Source: Musa acuminata AAA Group
Lineage: Eukaryota > Streptophyta > Magnoliopsida > Zingiberales > Musaceae
Assembly: GCF_036884655.1 (NCBI RefSeq)
Contig: NC_088339.1
Location: 34,843,501 to 34,907,500 of the forward strand
Reading direction: 5' to 3'
Length of the DNA: 64,000 nt
The notes below the pieces were generated by a model that searched no databases, was not told the origin of the DNA, and saw only the letters and a program-made list of their open reading frames with translations. The position numbers were made by a program, and so were the translations under genes. Positions 39,801 through 51,158 of this stretch are shown in pieces; positions within the stretch are counted from its first letter, which is position 1; the number at the start of each line of letters is the position of its first letter.

Positions 39801-39888
39801 TTCAAATGTCAGCTTGGCACCGATTATGATAATAGGTTGGACAAAAATGGAACCAATAGACTGGGTGATATATGAAACTGTACCGCTC
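36851..39888. other. AT-rich intergenic sequence
   Basis: No supported gene. A degenerate tandem duplication of about 150 bp occurs at 38146-38280 and 38297-38440 (shared CCCTCAG-TTCTCATCAGGGTTA and ATGCAAGCACT). The part before 38210 looks like an exon (TTTAG/AGGTCAAAG to GCTCAG/GTGAG) but has no recognisable product. Confidence 0.5.
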
Positions 39889-40335
39889 TGTCACGGACTT
39901 AGCTGGTTTTGCCTAAGTCGTGCGGCACCCTTGTGTATCCGTCCGCAAAGGTCAACCTCCTCGAATCCTCCCATGGTCCCTTAGGATCTACAAAAGAGAA
40001 AACGGGTTAGAGAAAATACCTCACTCGGGATCCACAAGCAAACATTCCAGGAAATACTTCATAGATAATGCAAATTACAAACAAACTTTACAAGCTCTGA
40101 ACGGTTACATAACAAAGGGTCAAAATGGTCCATTACAGACCGAATATCTCTCACAAGTGTCTACATGACACGACTTTTATTTACAAGCCTAAGAAGACCA
40201 CCAAACCCAACTAAAATGGGGTTGTTAAGCCTTCGACCGTTCCTCTACATGCTGTGCAAAGCATGAACAAACAGAAAGACACGGACATACATAAGTACTA
40301 CATCAAACATCCTGTTTAGAACTTTGTCCGTGACA
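39889..40335 (-). repeat. 3' LTR of the non-autonomous element
   Basis: 447 bp. It differs from the 44217-44663 copy at about 22 positions by hand count, all but one of them transitions, with no indels. Confidence 0.92.
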
Positions 40336-43300
40336 TTCTCCCCCACTTATTCCTTCGACGTCCTCGTCGAAGCCTTTGCCGATACTGCAACTCCTCGCCT
40401 TTGCTGAGTCTTCAATCTTCTGCTCCAGCTACAATGCGCCTCTTGGCTCCTAGCTGCTCTTCGTTGCTATTTTTGAGTAGTCGAACCTTTGATCCGCCAT
40501 GCTGCTTCAACTCGCCAATGACTCTGACTCTAGTGTGGGGTTGGCTGAGTTGTGTTGATCCCTGTTGGTTCCTACGGATCCTCCAGATGAAGGAAAAGAC
40601 CATCCTTACTATGCGCCAGTCTCTCGAATGCCTCATGTTGCTTGAATTGGGTGGATGCTTATTGGAGCTTTAACGAGCATCGCCTCGCAAACTTTTGAAG
40701 TTTTAGGTCATTCCTCCACAAAATTTGCCAATTGACTCTTCTTTCACTTAGTTGTCACTTCCAAGTAGATTCGCATTACTTCCGCTTTCGATTGGCATTC
40801 TGTTGGGAAATGAAGCGGATCTACTCTTAGTAGCACCGATCACCATTGGTGAGGATTTGACAACTATTATCTTCTAATATCTTCGAAGGGTCTTTGAACC
40901 TGTGTAGAGCTCCTCTTGCTGGATAGATAAGAGAATTGGGGTACTCAGTTTCGCCCATTCTCTTAAGAGTTGGGAAGGCAAAGGTTACTTGACTTCGCCC
41001 GCCTTCTCGAGGTTGTACTCCATGTATCGAGTTGGTTACTGGCCTTCGCCTGCTCTTTGCTCACACTTCTGAAGCACTTACGTTGAGTTAGTTACTGTGA
41101 TTCACCTTCTCAATGCCATCAAACTTATGGAATGCAAGAAGTTTTCACCCCAACTTTGAGTAATTCTCTAATAGATTTGGTCGCCTCTGGGATTGTACCG
41201 TCTTCTCCATCAACCCTGTCGCCTACTCCACTGAGTAGCAAAGGTACAGTACCGCGTACTACCTGCTTCGTTCCTTGGTTGTGCACTCTTGCATGACCCG
41301 AAGTCCTTCACTTTCGGCTATCTTGGTGAGAAGCTCGTTGACACTGGTCTTACGAAGTTCCTTGGCCTCTGTCCTTCAGTCTTGTCTCGGTACTTGGAGT
41401 TTACCTCTGCATGCTCCACCACCTCGGCCCCTTTCACGACCAAGCACTCTCCCTCCATGAGAGCAAGGGATCAATGACTTTCACGAAAGTCCCGCCTCTG
41501 CGGTACCATGGCGTTGTCATGCCTATGGCTCTACTATCCGTCGCCTCGCATCTGCATCCATTTTCTTCACGATCAGTAGATATGTCTCTGTGGCACTCCT
41601 CCGAGTCCACCTCCATTCTAACTGATGCTTGATTTTGGGTAGCTAAGTCCCTCTGGACTCATCGTCGCTTCCTCGCCCCTTTCGACCCTCTGCTTCAACA
41701 CCTCTGTGTTCTTCAAGTAGCTCCCTTTGGTCGATAGAAAGACAGACTGCAACTCCCATGCATGGCCTCTACCATCACGTTGTAGGGTTTGCACCGATTC
41801 TGTTCTCCTTAGCTTCCTTAGTAGCAACGTTCGCTTACTCGACCTTGTCCTCTGACTTGTCGGGCTCCCTTAAGCGAATATGGGCTCTGGAGCAGTCCAA
41901 CTCTCCAGCTGCTTCGATCATACCTCTGCATGACCAAGTCCCTCCCATGGGACTTACTGGTACTTGCATTCGAACTTTTCCCTTGGTGGAACACAGCCCC
42001 AATATGCTGATGACTAAGGCTTTTATTCAATGCAAAATTCGAAGCATGCACGGAAGACCCGCCTCTGTGGTACCATGGCCTTCACTCCCTGAATCCATAG
42101 CCCTTCTTGTCGTCGTGTTGTTCACCGAAGTGGAGCTTCCAGTAGCTCCCGATCATACCTCCGTATGATACAGTCCCTCACGGGACTGTCATATGTATCG
42201 CATTGCCACGAACTGTTCCACCACGATCCGTTGCACCATGTCGCCTCCTGGTGATATCTCTATTGCATTCTGATCCTTGTGGGATGAACTCGAATTGTAA
42301 TCCCTCCATGTATGGCCTTTGCCAATACATTGTAGGGTCTCTTTCACCTTCGATTTTATTCGCTCCTTTGGCAATCGACCTTCATCCACCCGCTCTTGGG
42401 TCACACCTAGATGTAGCACCGCTCTAGGATAGTCCGTCGCCTAGTAACTCCCGAAGTCCATCGACTTCGCTGAAAGTGGTGCACCATTATATGGATCCTG
42501 GGCCTCTGCCCCTACCAGCACAATCTCCGCTGCGCATCGCTTCCTTCATGGCAACTTGACTGGCAACACTGCAGCATATTCTTCAAGAGTACCCGCCTCC
42601 GTGTCCTCTTGCCCCGTGCCAAGGCTTTTTAAACCCAACTTCGTCTCCGCAAGTTGAGTTGCCTTATCCATCAAATGCTTCTCCGAGATAAGGTGCATGT
42701 GCCTAGAAGCTCCCTTCGTCTTTGGCACCATGCAAGATGAGTCTGCTCCGTCAGAATGAAGGACCCATGGAACAACATGATCCTGCTCTTGCCTCTGTAA
42801 GAGTTCATGTTCTTGACCTCTGTCCAAGGAAAGCATTGTACCTCCGCTCTATGTTCTATCTTCTATGCTGGCTCCCTTCATGCAGCTTTGGTACTTCGCC
42901 AAGTTACACCCAAGTTGCTTCGCTCCTCGTTTTTGTATTGAGTTGATGGTGGCCCTCGCGCCCACCATTCTACAGGTCAGCTCTCCCTCGAGTCCAATCT
43001 CCATATCGACTCCAAGTGTGTCTTCATTTGTGTTGTTTTGGGTCGCTCCCCCACTTGATCTCGCAATGCATCCACCAATGCATTCACTCAAGCGAGATCA
43101 TGCGACGACTCCTCACCGCTTGCTTGGTCCATTGAGCTTTGTGGAGTTGTTGTTTGTTGAGGTACTCCTCAACATGTGCGATCTGTTGCATATGATTCTC
43201 CCTCTGGAGAAACCGGGATCTATCCCTCCTGGATAACTGTCCCGTTGGAGCAACATCTCTCTTCGCTTCTTTCTCTCTGAAGGTTTTGAAGACCACTATC

Positions 43301-43438
43301 CCCTTCGGACTACTCCGATTTGTTGAACAAATTGTGCATTGTTTTGCCTCCTACAAACGTACTTGCTAGATTGCGACTCCACGTCAATACAGCCCCCGCT
43401 GCACCACTCAAAACCTAGCAACATGCTGAACTCGCTGC

Positions 43439-43644
43439 CAAGGTTCGCAATACCGTACCGTACCGATATTTCGACCTGGGCTCAGTACCGGTACGGTACG
43501 GTGTACCGTGCACTGTAGCACTGCTACAGTGCGCTACAGTGTTACTACAGTGCGGACCGGTACCGGGCGGTCCGCGTACCGCTGGCCTGTCGGACCAGTA
43601 CGTACCGCCCGTACCGGGCGGTACGATTCGGTATGGCAGACATT
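43439..43644. mobile_element. 206-bp GC-rich MITE (Mutator-like) nested in the LTR element
   Basis: It is flanked by perfect 9-bp direct repeats ACTCGCTGC at 43430-43438 and 43645-43653, the duplication size typical of Mutator-family transposition. The ends are imperfect inverted repeats (AAGGTTCGCAATACCG against AATGTCTGCCATACCG). The interior is packed with GGTACC, CGGTACGG and CTACAGTGC motifs that can fold on themselves. No coding capacity. It inserted after the LTR element. Confidence 0.75.
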
Positions 43645-44201
43645 ACTCGCTGCACACTTCAACCTCCTACAGACGTATCATTCACATGCCGAAGAGAAAG
43701 TTTCAATGCTCTATGGCGCCGAGTTTCGGTCGCCTTGGGTTGGTCGCGAACATTCCATCGTCCGCATACAAGCCCATGCATGAGTATCGAATTCTTCAAG
43801 TTAGCAATTCCCCTCACCTCTGTGAGTTTTGCATAACTCTTTCGGTCGCTGAGCAACTCATTCCACCTTGCATGGTCTCATCCTTTACGAAGCGCCTCGC
43901 TTGCCTTGAGCACCATCAAGTATAGTTATCAACGTTGAGCCGTAGCTCAAACTCAGCCATCCCAACCTTTATGCGCTCCGCATTCTTCCAAGCTTGCTTG
44001 TTCTCGTGGTGCCTCTTGCACAAGGGGTTGGCCATTCCTCCGAATGCCAATCTCAGATGTCCGCTCCTTCAAGCGACTCCTTTTCCCTACATATCAATGC
44101 CCGTTTTCCCCCAAACGATCGCGCGTGTGCTGACTGCCCTCAACGCAGCCCCGCTAGGTCCCCCACGTTTGCATGCCAAGTGTTTCTATGAGTGTGTGTC
44201 C

Positions 44202-44213
44202 CGCTCTGATACC
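44202..44213 (-). other. Primer-binding site (initiator Met-tRNA)
   Basis: Minus-strand TGGTATCAGAGC starts three bases inside the 5' LTR edge and is complementary to the 3' end of plant initiator Met-tRNA. It sets the element's orientation. Confidence 0.85.
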
Positions 44214-44216
44214 ATC

Positions 44217-44663
44217 TGTCACGGACTTAGCTGGTTTTGCTTAAGTCGTGCGGCACCCTTACGTGTCCGTCCGTAAAGGTCAGCCTCCCCGAATCCTCCC
44301 ATGGTCCCTTAGAACCTACAAAAGAGAAAACGAATTAGAGAAAATGCCTCACTCGGGATCCACAAGCAAACATTCCAGGAAACACTTCATAGACAATGCA
44401 AATTACAAACAGACTTTACAAGCTCTGAACGGTTACACAACAAATGGTCAAAATGGTCCATTACAGACCGAATATCTCTCACAAGTGTCTACATGACACG
44501 ACCTTTATTTACAAGCCTAAGAAGGCCACCAAACCCAACTAAAATGGAGTTGTTAAGCCTTCGACCGTTCCTCTACATGCTGTGCAAAGTATGAACAAAC
44601 AGAAAGACATGGACATACATAAGTACTACATCAAACATCCTGTTTAGAACTTTGTCCGTGACA
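44217..44663 (-). repeat. 5' LTR of the non-autonomous element
   Basis: 447 bp, same length as its partner. Terminal inverted repeats are TGTCACGGAC and GTCCGTGACA. Confidence 0.92.
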
Positions 44664-46418
44664 GCCCACCAATATCATCAGAAGGAATAATAAAAAAATT
44701 TGAAACCAACTGGTACTGACCTATTAGCTTGGCACTGGCCTGGCCCTTCCTTGAAGAAGGTTTTAGAAATACAGGTAAGAACATGATCTGGCACATATTT
44801 TCAGTTCTTCCTAATATTTCAAGAAAGCACCAGTATTATTCTATAAGCATCAGCATAGTTTTTCTCTGTGAACAAAGCAGAACAAAAACACTCAAAACTT
44901 TATAAAAGCTCTTACCAACTATCTATTGCAAAATTTAGGACTTCATAGCCTTCTCTTTCTAACACCATTCTAGCAAATAGAAAACTTATATTTTATAATA
45001 TATGCAGCATTAAAAGTCATATAGGCTTATCTTAATTCTGAACCATCACAACCATTAAAAGTCCAGATCAAGTGATACCGCACAAAGCAAGTTGGTACAC
45101 ATTTCAAAACCTATAAGCAATTATCTTCTTCATCAATGAATAAGACTAGGGGATCATTCCTTGTCCTCCATGGGACCATGTCAGCCACGTACAGAATCAT
45201 GAGACAAGAACAGAATTTGCTTATTTAGATGGTAACTGTGACTCTCATTTTTATCTAAGGTGCTTACATACTGTCACCTCCTTATATGTGTTATCAGCAC
45301 TAGCCATGTTCAAGCAGAAGGTGTAAAACCATGGCAAAAACCAGTGTTCGCAGCAACCATCAGCTGTTATGGTAGGTGCTAACCAAATGTGCTACTCTAA
45401 TTTGTTAGAAGTTGCGGTGTCCAATGTGCTACCCTAATTTGTTAGAAGTTCTAGCGTCCAATCAGTTTCAATTTAGTGACTATTACAGTATGCTGATGCT
45501 TTAATATCATTATAAAAGCAAGGTTCATATTCTACATGTTGAAAACAACCTCCTGTTAAATATAAATGCAAACCAAGAGTTAGTTTCATAACCATGAATA
45601 TAATTACTAAGAACACAGTCGATGGAGAAAAGGAATATGCCACTAATATAAGGTTGTCGTCCATGTAAATTTCTCAAGAAGGAGAGTATGTCATCCTCAT
45701 AAAAATTTAATTAGGTCACCGCATGAAATTTCTAATCCAAAAATAAAACTCAATGATTTTATGAGTTTCAGAGTGACCGAAAACAAATCGTTTAGGTTTG
45801 TTGTGTCCGACAGAGAAGGTTAATTTGCAAGTTGTACATTATTGAGACAATTTGAACCCCTTTGTGGATACACACTTGAACATCTGACAACATGCATGAT
45901 TGACTCATAAATCTAGCTTCTAATTGCTGTAGACATCGTTTAAATTTGCAATTTCACAAACGACCACAGAAAGTACCGCGAACTAGTACTAGAACAGCTT
46001 TAGAAGACAAGTACAATCGAATAATCATAATCTTTCTACCTATGCAAGATAAATGTGGTAGATCCAAACGAGTCAAGACATGTTTGAGGTCATCGTATGA
46101 GGGAAGCCCCGCAGTAATTTTTCAAGCGACTGTTACCGATTCAACCAACGTTGAGAAAGCGAAGGAAATATAATCGAATTTATATTCAGCGACCTAAATA
46201 GAGCAACCTAGGAGACGATCTTGCCTACCAATCTTGCAAACCGTAATTTTCTCGCAAAGAAAAGATCCAAACAACGAAACAAATAGGACCAACGAACCTG
46301 ATTCATCAGATATATGACATATCAGATCACCGCTCTTCCACGTCCAACGTTTTCTTGGAAAAAGAACATCCAAACGACGGAGCCAAAAGAGAGCGCAAGC
46401 ATCAAGAACTAGAGAAGG
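44664..46418. other. AT-rich intergenic sequence
   Basis: No supported gene. A short tandem duplication of about 38 bp lies at 45388-45455 (GTGCTAC-CTAATTTGTTAGAAGTT, twice). Confidence 0.5.
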
Positions 46419-46535
46419 CTATTTTTTGTTTTGTTTTTGGAGAAATGGATACCACGAAGGAAGAGTCATTGGAACAGACACGATGATGAATCCGCCGTCG
46501 CCGATGCAGAAGACCCTCATCCACCATTCGGCCAT
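46419..46535 (-). other. Small ORF (38 aa) downstream of a double telobox, uncertain
   Basis: Minus-strand AAACCCTAACCCTAG (46551-46565) lies 16 bases upstream of an ATG that opens a 38-codon frame starting MAEWWMRVFCIGDGGF and ending QKQNKK. The leader resembles that of housekeeping or ribosome-related genes, but the peptide is not recognised and no downstream exon was found. It may be the first exon of a lost or non-coding transcript, perhaps the one whose 3' end remnant is at 36.4-36.85 kb; that link is speculative. Confidence 0.25.
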
Positions 46536-46742
46536 CGCAATCCAACTTTTCTAGGGTTAGGGTTTGTGATGGGGGGAACGGGAAAGAACCGTCGACGTTG
46601 AGGGAGAGGAATTTTGAGTTTTTGCACATTAGTCCCCAGAATCTGCTATTTTCTTTATAGGATTTCTCACATTCTTTTATTTGTATACAAGTAATTATTA
46701 TTATTATTATTATCACAGTCGTATCTCCTGCCCACGGCCGCG

Positions 46743-46872
46743 TTGACTCCAAGTATCATGGCATCCCTACCTCCAACGTAGGACGTTGACTGTAATGATC
46801 ATGGCGTCCCTACCATCCAACGTAGGACGTTGACTCTAATGATCATGGCATCCCTACCTCCAACGTAGGACG
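46743..46872. repeat. 43-bp tandem repeat, three copies
   Basis: Units start at 46743, 46786 and 46830. Each begins TTGACT and ends CCAACGTAGGACG, and contains ATCATGGC-TCCCTACC. They are about 90% alike. Confidence 0.95.
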
Positions 46873-47428
46873 AACTTTGGACATGACAAAATGGTCATCT
46901 AATCTAATCTAATGGGGAGTATTATGCAGCACACCACCAACTAGTCCTGTGGAGTCGTAAAGGATTCGATCGGTGAATAGCAAGCACAACAAGGAGGCTC
47001 CTCCGTCCGTTGTGCTTACCGTGGGACTCTACTGTTGTTTGCATTATTATTATTATTATTATTATGGATTTGACCCTTCCCAACATCATCGTCGCTTTTA
47101 CTCAATTCAATTATTTTTGTACTGACACAATCTTCGAACGGAATGTGAGTCACCCACCTCCGGACTTGGGTTCTTACAGTGCCGAGACATTTGTGAGGAT
47201 TTGAGATGATTTGGATGGGAGTGAACGAACCCAAAAGCAAAATGATAGAAGATCCGACCTGTCGTCACGTTATCTCGAGTGGGGTACTTCCTGCGCAAAG
47301 AAGTTGCCATCTTACATCATGATGTATTCCACTTCCCACTTCTTGCGCTGGTGGTGGTCGTGGTGGTGGTGGCTGCCTCTGAGGTTGCTTTTCAGGGCGA
47401 GCCATCGGCAGAGGGAAACGGCCGGAAG

Positions 47429-49640
47429 ATGGCGAGCCACCTGTCTCTCGCTCTCAGCCATCTTCTTCGTTCTCCCTTTTTCTTGCTCCTCTCCCTCTCT
47501 CTGCTCACGTACCTGGTCGTCCGAGCGTTGAGGGTGACAGGAAACTCCCGGAGGGCGATAGTGGCGGCCTCTCCTCCGGGGACCACTGGACTTCCTCTGA
47601 TCGGAGAGACACCGGCATTCCTAGCGGCCAACCACAGCGGCAGGGGTGTTTACGACTTCGTCAGGGCACGCCATCTACGGTGATCTCCAATACCTCGAAA
47701 TCACATCGAGCTTGGTGTTATTCTTTCATCTCATAGTTGCAGAGCATCACCACGGTATATGATTTTTCCAGAAAGCATAGAAGAGAAGCAGCTATTATTA
47801 TTCTGTGGGCCTGCTTCTGCCGATCGAATCTTGGGTCTCTCTTCGGTCCTTGTCACTTTGTTGTTTGATAGCTCGGTGAGATCGCAGAGGAGCTAGTGGG
47901 GATTTACAGTTTAACTAAGTGGAAAAACAAAGAGATAAAAAAATGTTCTTCCTTTGCCTCTTTCTTTGTGATTTCGAACACTGTAGGTACTAAATTATTG
48001 TAATTCGGCGAAGACATCCATACATGCACCCAAATCTGACTCCCTGATCTAGTTAAACCCACTCATAGGATGCACTATGTTCTGAGATTCTACATGATTT
48101 GCCCTTCACTGGTTATTCGCAACTCAATTCTGCTTTGCAGAAACTGCATATTAGCTGCTCCTCATAAGATGCCTCTTTGCAAGATGAGCTGTAGATGCTC
48201 TGGGTTTAAGCCACCTATGCCCTGCCTGATAATACTACTAGATTTACGTTTGTGTGTGTTTTCTCCACAGGTACGGAGAGTGTTTCAAAACCAATATACT
48301 TGGACGCACCCATGTTTTTGTGTCAAGCATTGTCGCCGTTCGGACACTTCTAGGTCATGAGTCTCCTGATTTCTCAAAGAGGTATATAAGGTCAATAACG
48401 GAGCTCGTGGGAGATCAAAGTTTGCTTTGTGCTTCTCATGAGCAACACAAGTTCATCCGTCGCCACATCTCCTGTCTGTTCAAATTAGACTCGATGGATT
48501 CAACAGTCAGGAAATTTGATGAATTGGTCATTCATACTTTGCGCGGTTGGGAGCAGAAAGATACTGTCCTGGTGCTTAGTGATGCTATGAAGGTAGCTAT
48601 CGTCTGGTTTGCGCAATCCACAAACTCTTGAATTATTTAACAAGTTTAATCCTGTGAAACCTTTTCTTTTAATGATTGTTAATTTCAGATTACATTCAAT
48701 GCGATCTGTAAGATGCTCATAAGCACAGAGGACGAGCACGAGCTAGAAATTCTAAGAAATGATGTTTCTGAAGTAAGCGAAGCGATGCTAGCCTTGCCTT
48801 TGAAATTTCCAGGGACTAGATTCTACAGGGGTCTCAAGGTAAGTTTGTTCTTGGAACAACACTTTTGAGAATAAGAAAGAGGTATATTATTAACGTGAGA
48901 GGTATGAATTGATGAGGCAGGCCAGGAGAAGGATAATGAATACACTAAGAAAAATGATAGATTTAAGGAAAAGGGGATCAGAGTGTCATGAAGACTTCTT
49001 ACAAGGCCTTGTAAGAGATGAATCACACGGTAATGAGCCATTGACCGATGACCAAATCTTGGATAATATCTTGACACTGATAATTGCAGGTGTGCTTGAA
49101 ACACTTCCTAAGCTTCATGTTGAACAAATGTGTATAAGGAAGATGCGGGAATTCCCTAACTAGTTTTATGTGCAGGTCAGGTAACAACAGCAAGTTCGAT
49201 AGCTTGGATGGTCAAGTACTTGGATGAGAACCAAGAGGTCCAAGAAAAACTAAGAGTATGTAAAAGATCAATAAGTAGGGAACTAAAGTTGTTTGAAACT
49301 GTCTAATGCCGATGTGACTATATATTCTAATGCGGTATTGCTGTACAGGCTTTACACTTGGAGCTAGCATTTACAAATTCTTTGTCACCTCTTGGATCTG
49401 AAGTTCTTAATGTTATGCCATATGCTCTTAAGGTGAGCTCACAGCCGCTTCTGAGCTTGCTGGTTGAAGATGCGACACTAGATATCAAAACTTATTCAAG
49501 TTATGCTACACAATCAGACAGATTTTCTGGTTCGTAGGTCTTTATGCATTTGCGGTTTTGCCTCAGATACTGTGTCCTACCAATGCGAAGACTCTAAAGC
49601 TTTTTAACCATAAGAGAGCTCATACATGAGAATTCATTTT

Positions 49641-49681
<41 letters not shown>

Positions 49682-51158
49682 GATTTTCTAAGCTTATATT
49701 CACATTTTATGTAGCCTGGCAAGAATAGCTTTGTGATTTGAATTCACTCGATGTACAGATTGTGAAGGAGACCTTGAGGATGGCAACGATTGTGTCTTGG
49801 TTTCCGAGAGTGGCACTGAAGGACTCTGAGATCGGAGGTATGTGGTGGACAAAGGCCCAATAGTAGATATGCTGGCCTGCTGCTAGAACAGAAAGCCTTC
49901 TATTGTCAAAATTAAGAGTCAAGGTTAATGAGCTTTATGCAGTTTGTTTTTAAGTCTGCCAGTGAAGCTCTTTGTCCTGGTTCATAATTAAGTCATATGC
50001 ATATTTATTTGAGAAAGAAGATTAGTAGCTTTCGTAAAGGTATTTGAAGTTCAATTCTTTATCTGCATTTCCAATTTTGACTGTCTCTCTTCTGTGGTTC
50101 ACTCATCTTGATCGGCACATAGTAGTATCTTACAGTCCTAGGCCTCAAAACCGTGCCTTTTGTGATATTCGTGAAAGGAAAATCTGACTTAAACAGGTCT
50201 TAGCTACTGATAAGGTATCATAGCTTTACCGAAAAATATTTGGCTTTTCGTAACACTGATTAGTATCTTTGTGTGTATTCCTAACAGGATTAAGGATTCA
50301 GAAAGGGTGGATTGTGAATGTAAATGCAAGGTCTATACACTATGATCCTGTAGTGTATGATGACCCAGTGAAGTTCAATCCATCGAGGTTCGACGTAAGT
50401 TACTTGAGCTGGCATCCTATGAATTGCTAACAGGTTTGGTTGCCCGATTAGAACAAACTTTGAAGGTATTAGCTAGTTCATTTGTTGTCCACGTTCACTG
50501 ATATAGCCAAACAAATGAGACTGGAAAACAAAAAGAACACCCATGGAGGAAGTATCTTGTTGTCCATGACATAGATGCCAACGATCGACCAAGCTATATA
50601 TGCTCGTTGGTTTTAATTTTTTTCCTTTCCCTTTCATCTTTTTAATATCAGCTATATTTTCCTCTGATACAGGATGACTCCAAGCCCTATAGCTTCTTGG
50701 CATTTGGAACAGGAGGGAGGATCTGCGTGGGAATGAACCTAGCCAAGGCTATGATGCTAGTTTTTCTACATCGGCTCGTTACGACATACAGGTGGGTTCC
50801 CCCGGAATTATTCTCTCTGTTTTCACCTTACCTTTTGTTCTGATCTAATCTGTTGTTTACTTTTGCGGTTTTCCTTGCATTCTTATCAGAGAATAAAAGC
50901 TATAGGATTATAGTTTTGAACTTGTGAGTAGAATTGGCATTAAAAGAAAGGGAAAAAGAAAAATGGATTCGAGACTCTTCATCGTTGACCATAAAAACCT
51001 ATATTAGGAGATATTTCAAAGCTTGTGGCTTATTGTTGATCAGGTGGAGGGTGACTGATTCGGATTCGAGCTTGCAGAAAGGAGCAATGTTCCCGATGCT
51101 GCGAAGCGGGTGTCCTATCACCGTCTCCCGTGTTGTGGTAGAGGCTAAATTACCTTAG
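47429..51158 (+). CDS. Cytochrome P450, CYP85 clan, probably CYP722 family
   Basis: Ten exons (47429-47679, 48271-48592, 48689-48838, 48921-49089, 49176-49255, 49349-49432, 49759-49837, 50288-50394, 50673-50791, 51044-51158) join in frame to 491 aa. An N-terminal membrane anchor (residues about 12-33, FFLLLSLSLLTYLVV) is followed by PPGTTGLPLIGET, so it is an ER-bound microsomal P450. The K-helix ExxR is ETLR (356-359), the PERF-like motif is FNPSRF, and the haem loop is FGTGGRICVG with Cys432. Blocks such as SITELVGDQSLLCAS and SWFPRVAL match CYP722 as I remember it. Members of this family modify strigolactone/apocarotenoid-type substrates, so the substrate here is inference. Oddity: the I-helix motif reads AGQVTT (297-302), with Val where the usual acidic Asp/Glu sits. 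A (TA)n lies in intron 6. Confidence 0.9.
49644..49679. repeat. (TA)n microsatellite in P450 intron 6
   Basis: About 18 TA units between exons 6 and 7 of the P450 gene. Confidence 0.95.

Larger units (their letters stand above)
39889..44663 (-). mobile_element. Complete non-autonomous LTR retrotransposon
   Basis: A 4775-bp element on the minus strand, bounded by two 447-bp LTRs that begin TGTCACGGAC and end GTCCGTGACA (a perfect 10-bp inverted repeat). Inside the right-hand LTR, minus-strand TGGTATCAGAGC (about 44202-44213) matches the primer-binding site for initiator-Met tRNA. Next to the left-hand LTR a purine tract, AAGTGGGGGAGAA (minus strand, about 40337-40349), fits the polypurine tract. 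The roughly 3.9-kb internal region has only short frames and no recognisable gag, protease, RT or integrase, so it must rely on enzymes from elsewhere. No clear target-site duplication is seen (CGCTC left, GCCCA right). Confidence 0.9.

Noticed and set aside
40401..44000. Many short frames inside the LTR element as possible gag
   Set aside because: No CCHC zinc knuckle, protease DTG or RT motif is visible; frames are short and lie on both strands.
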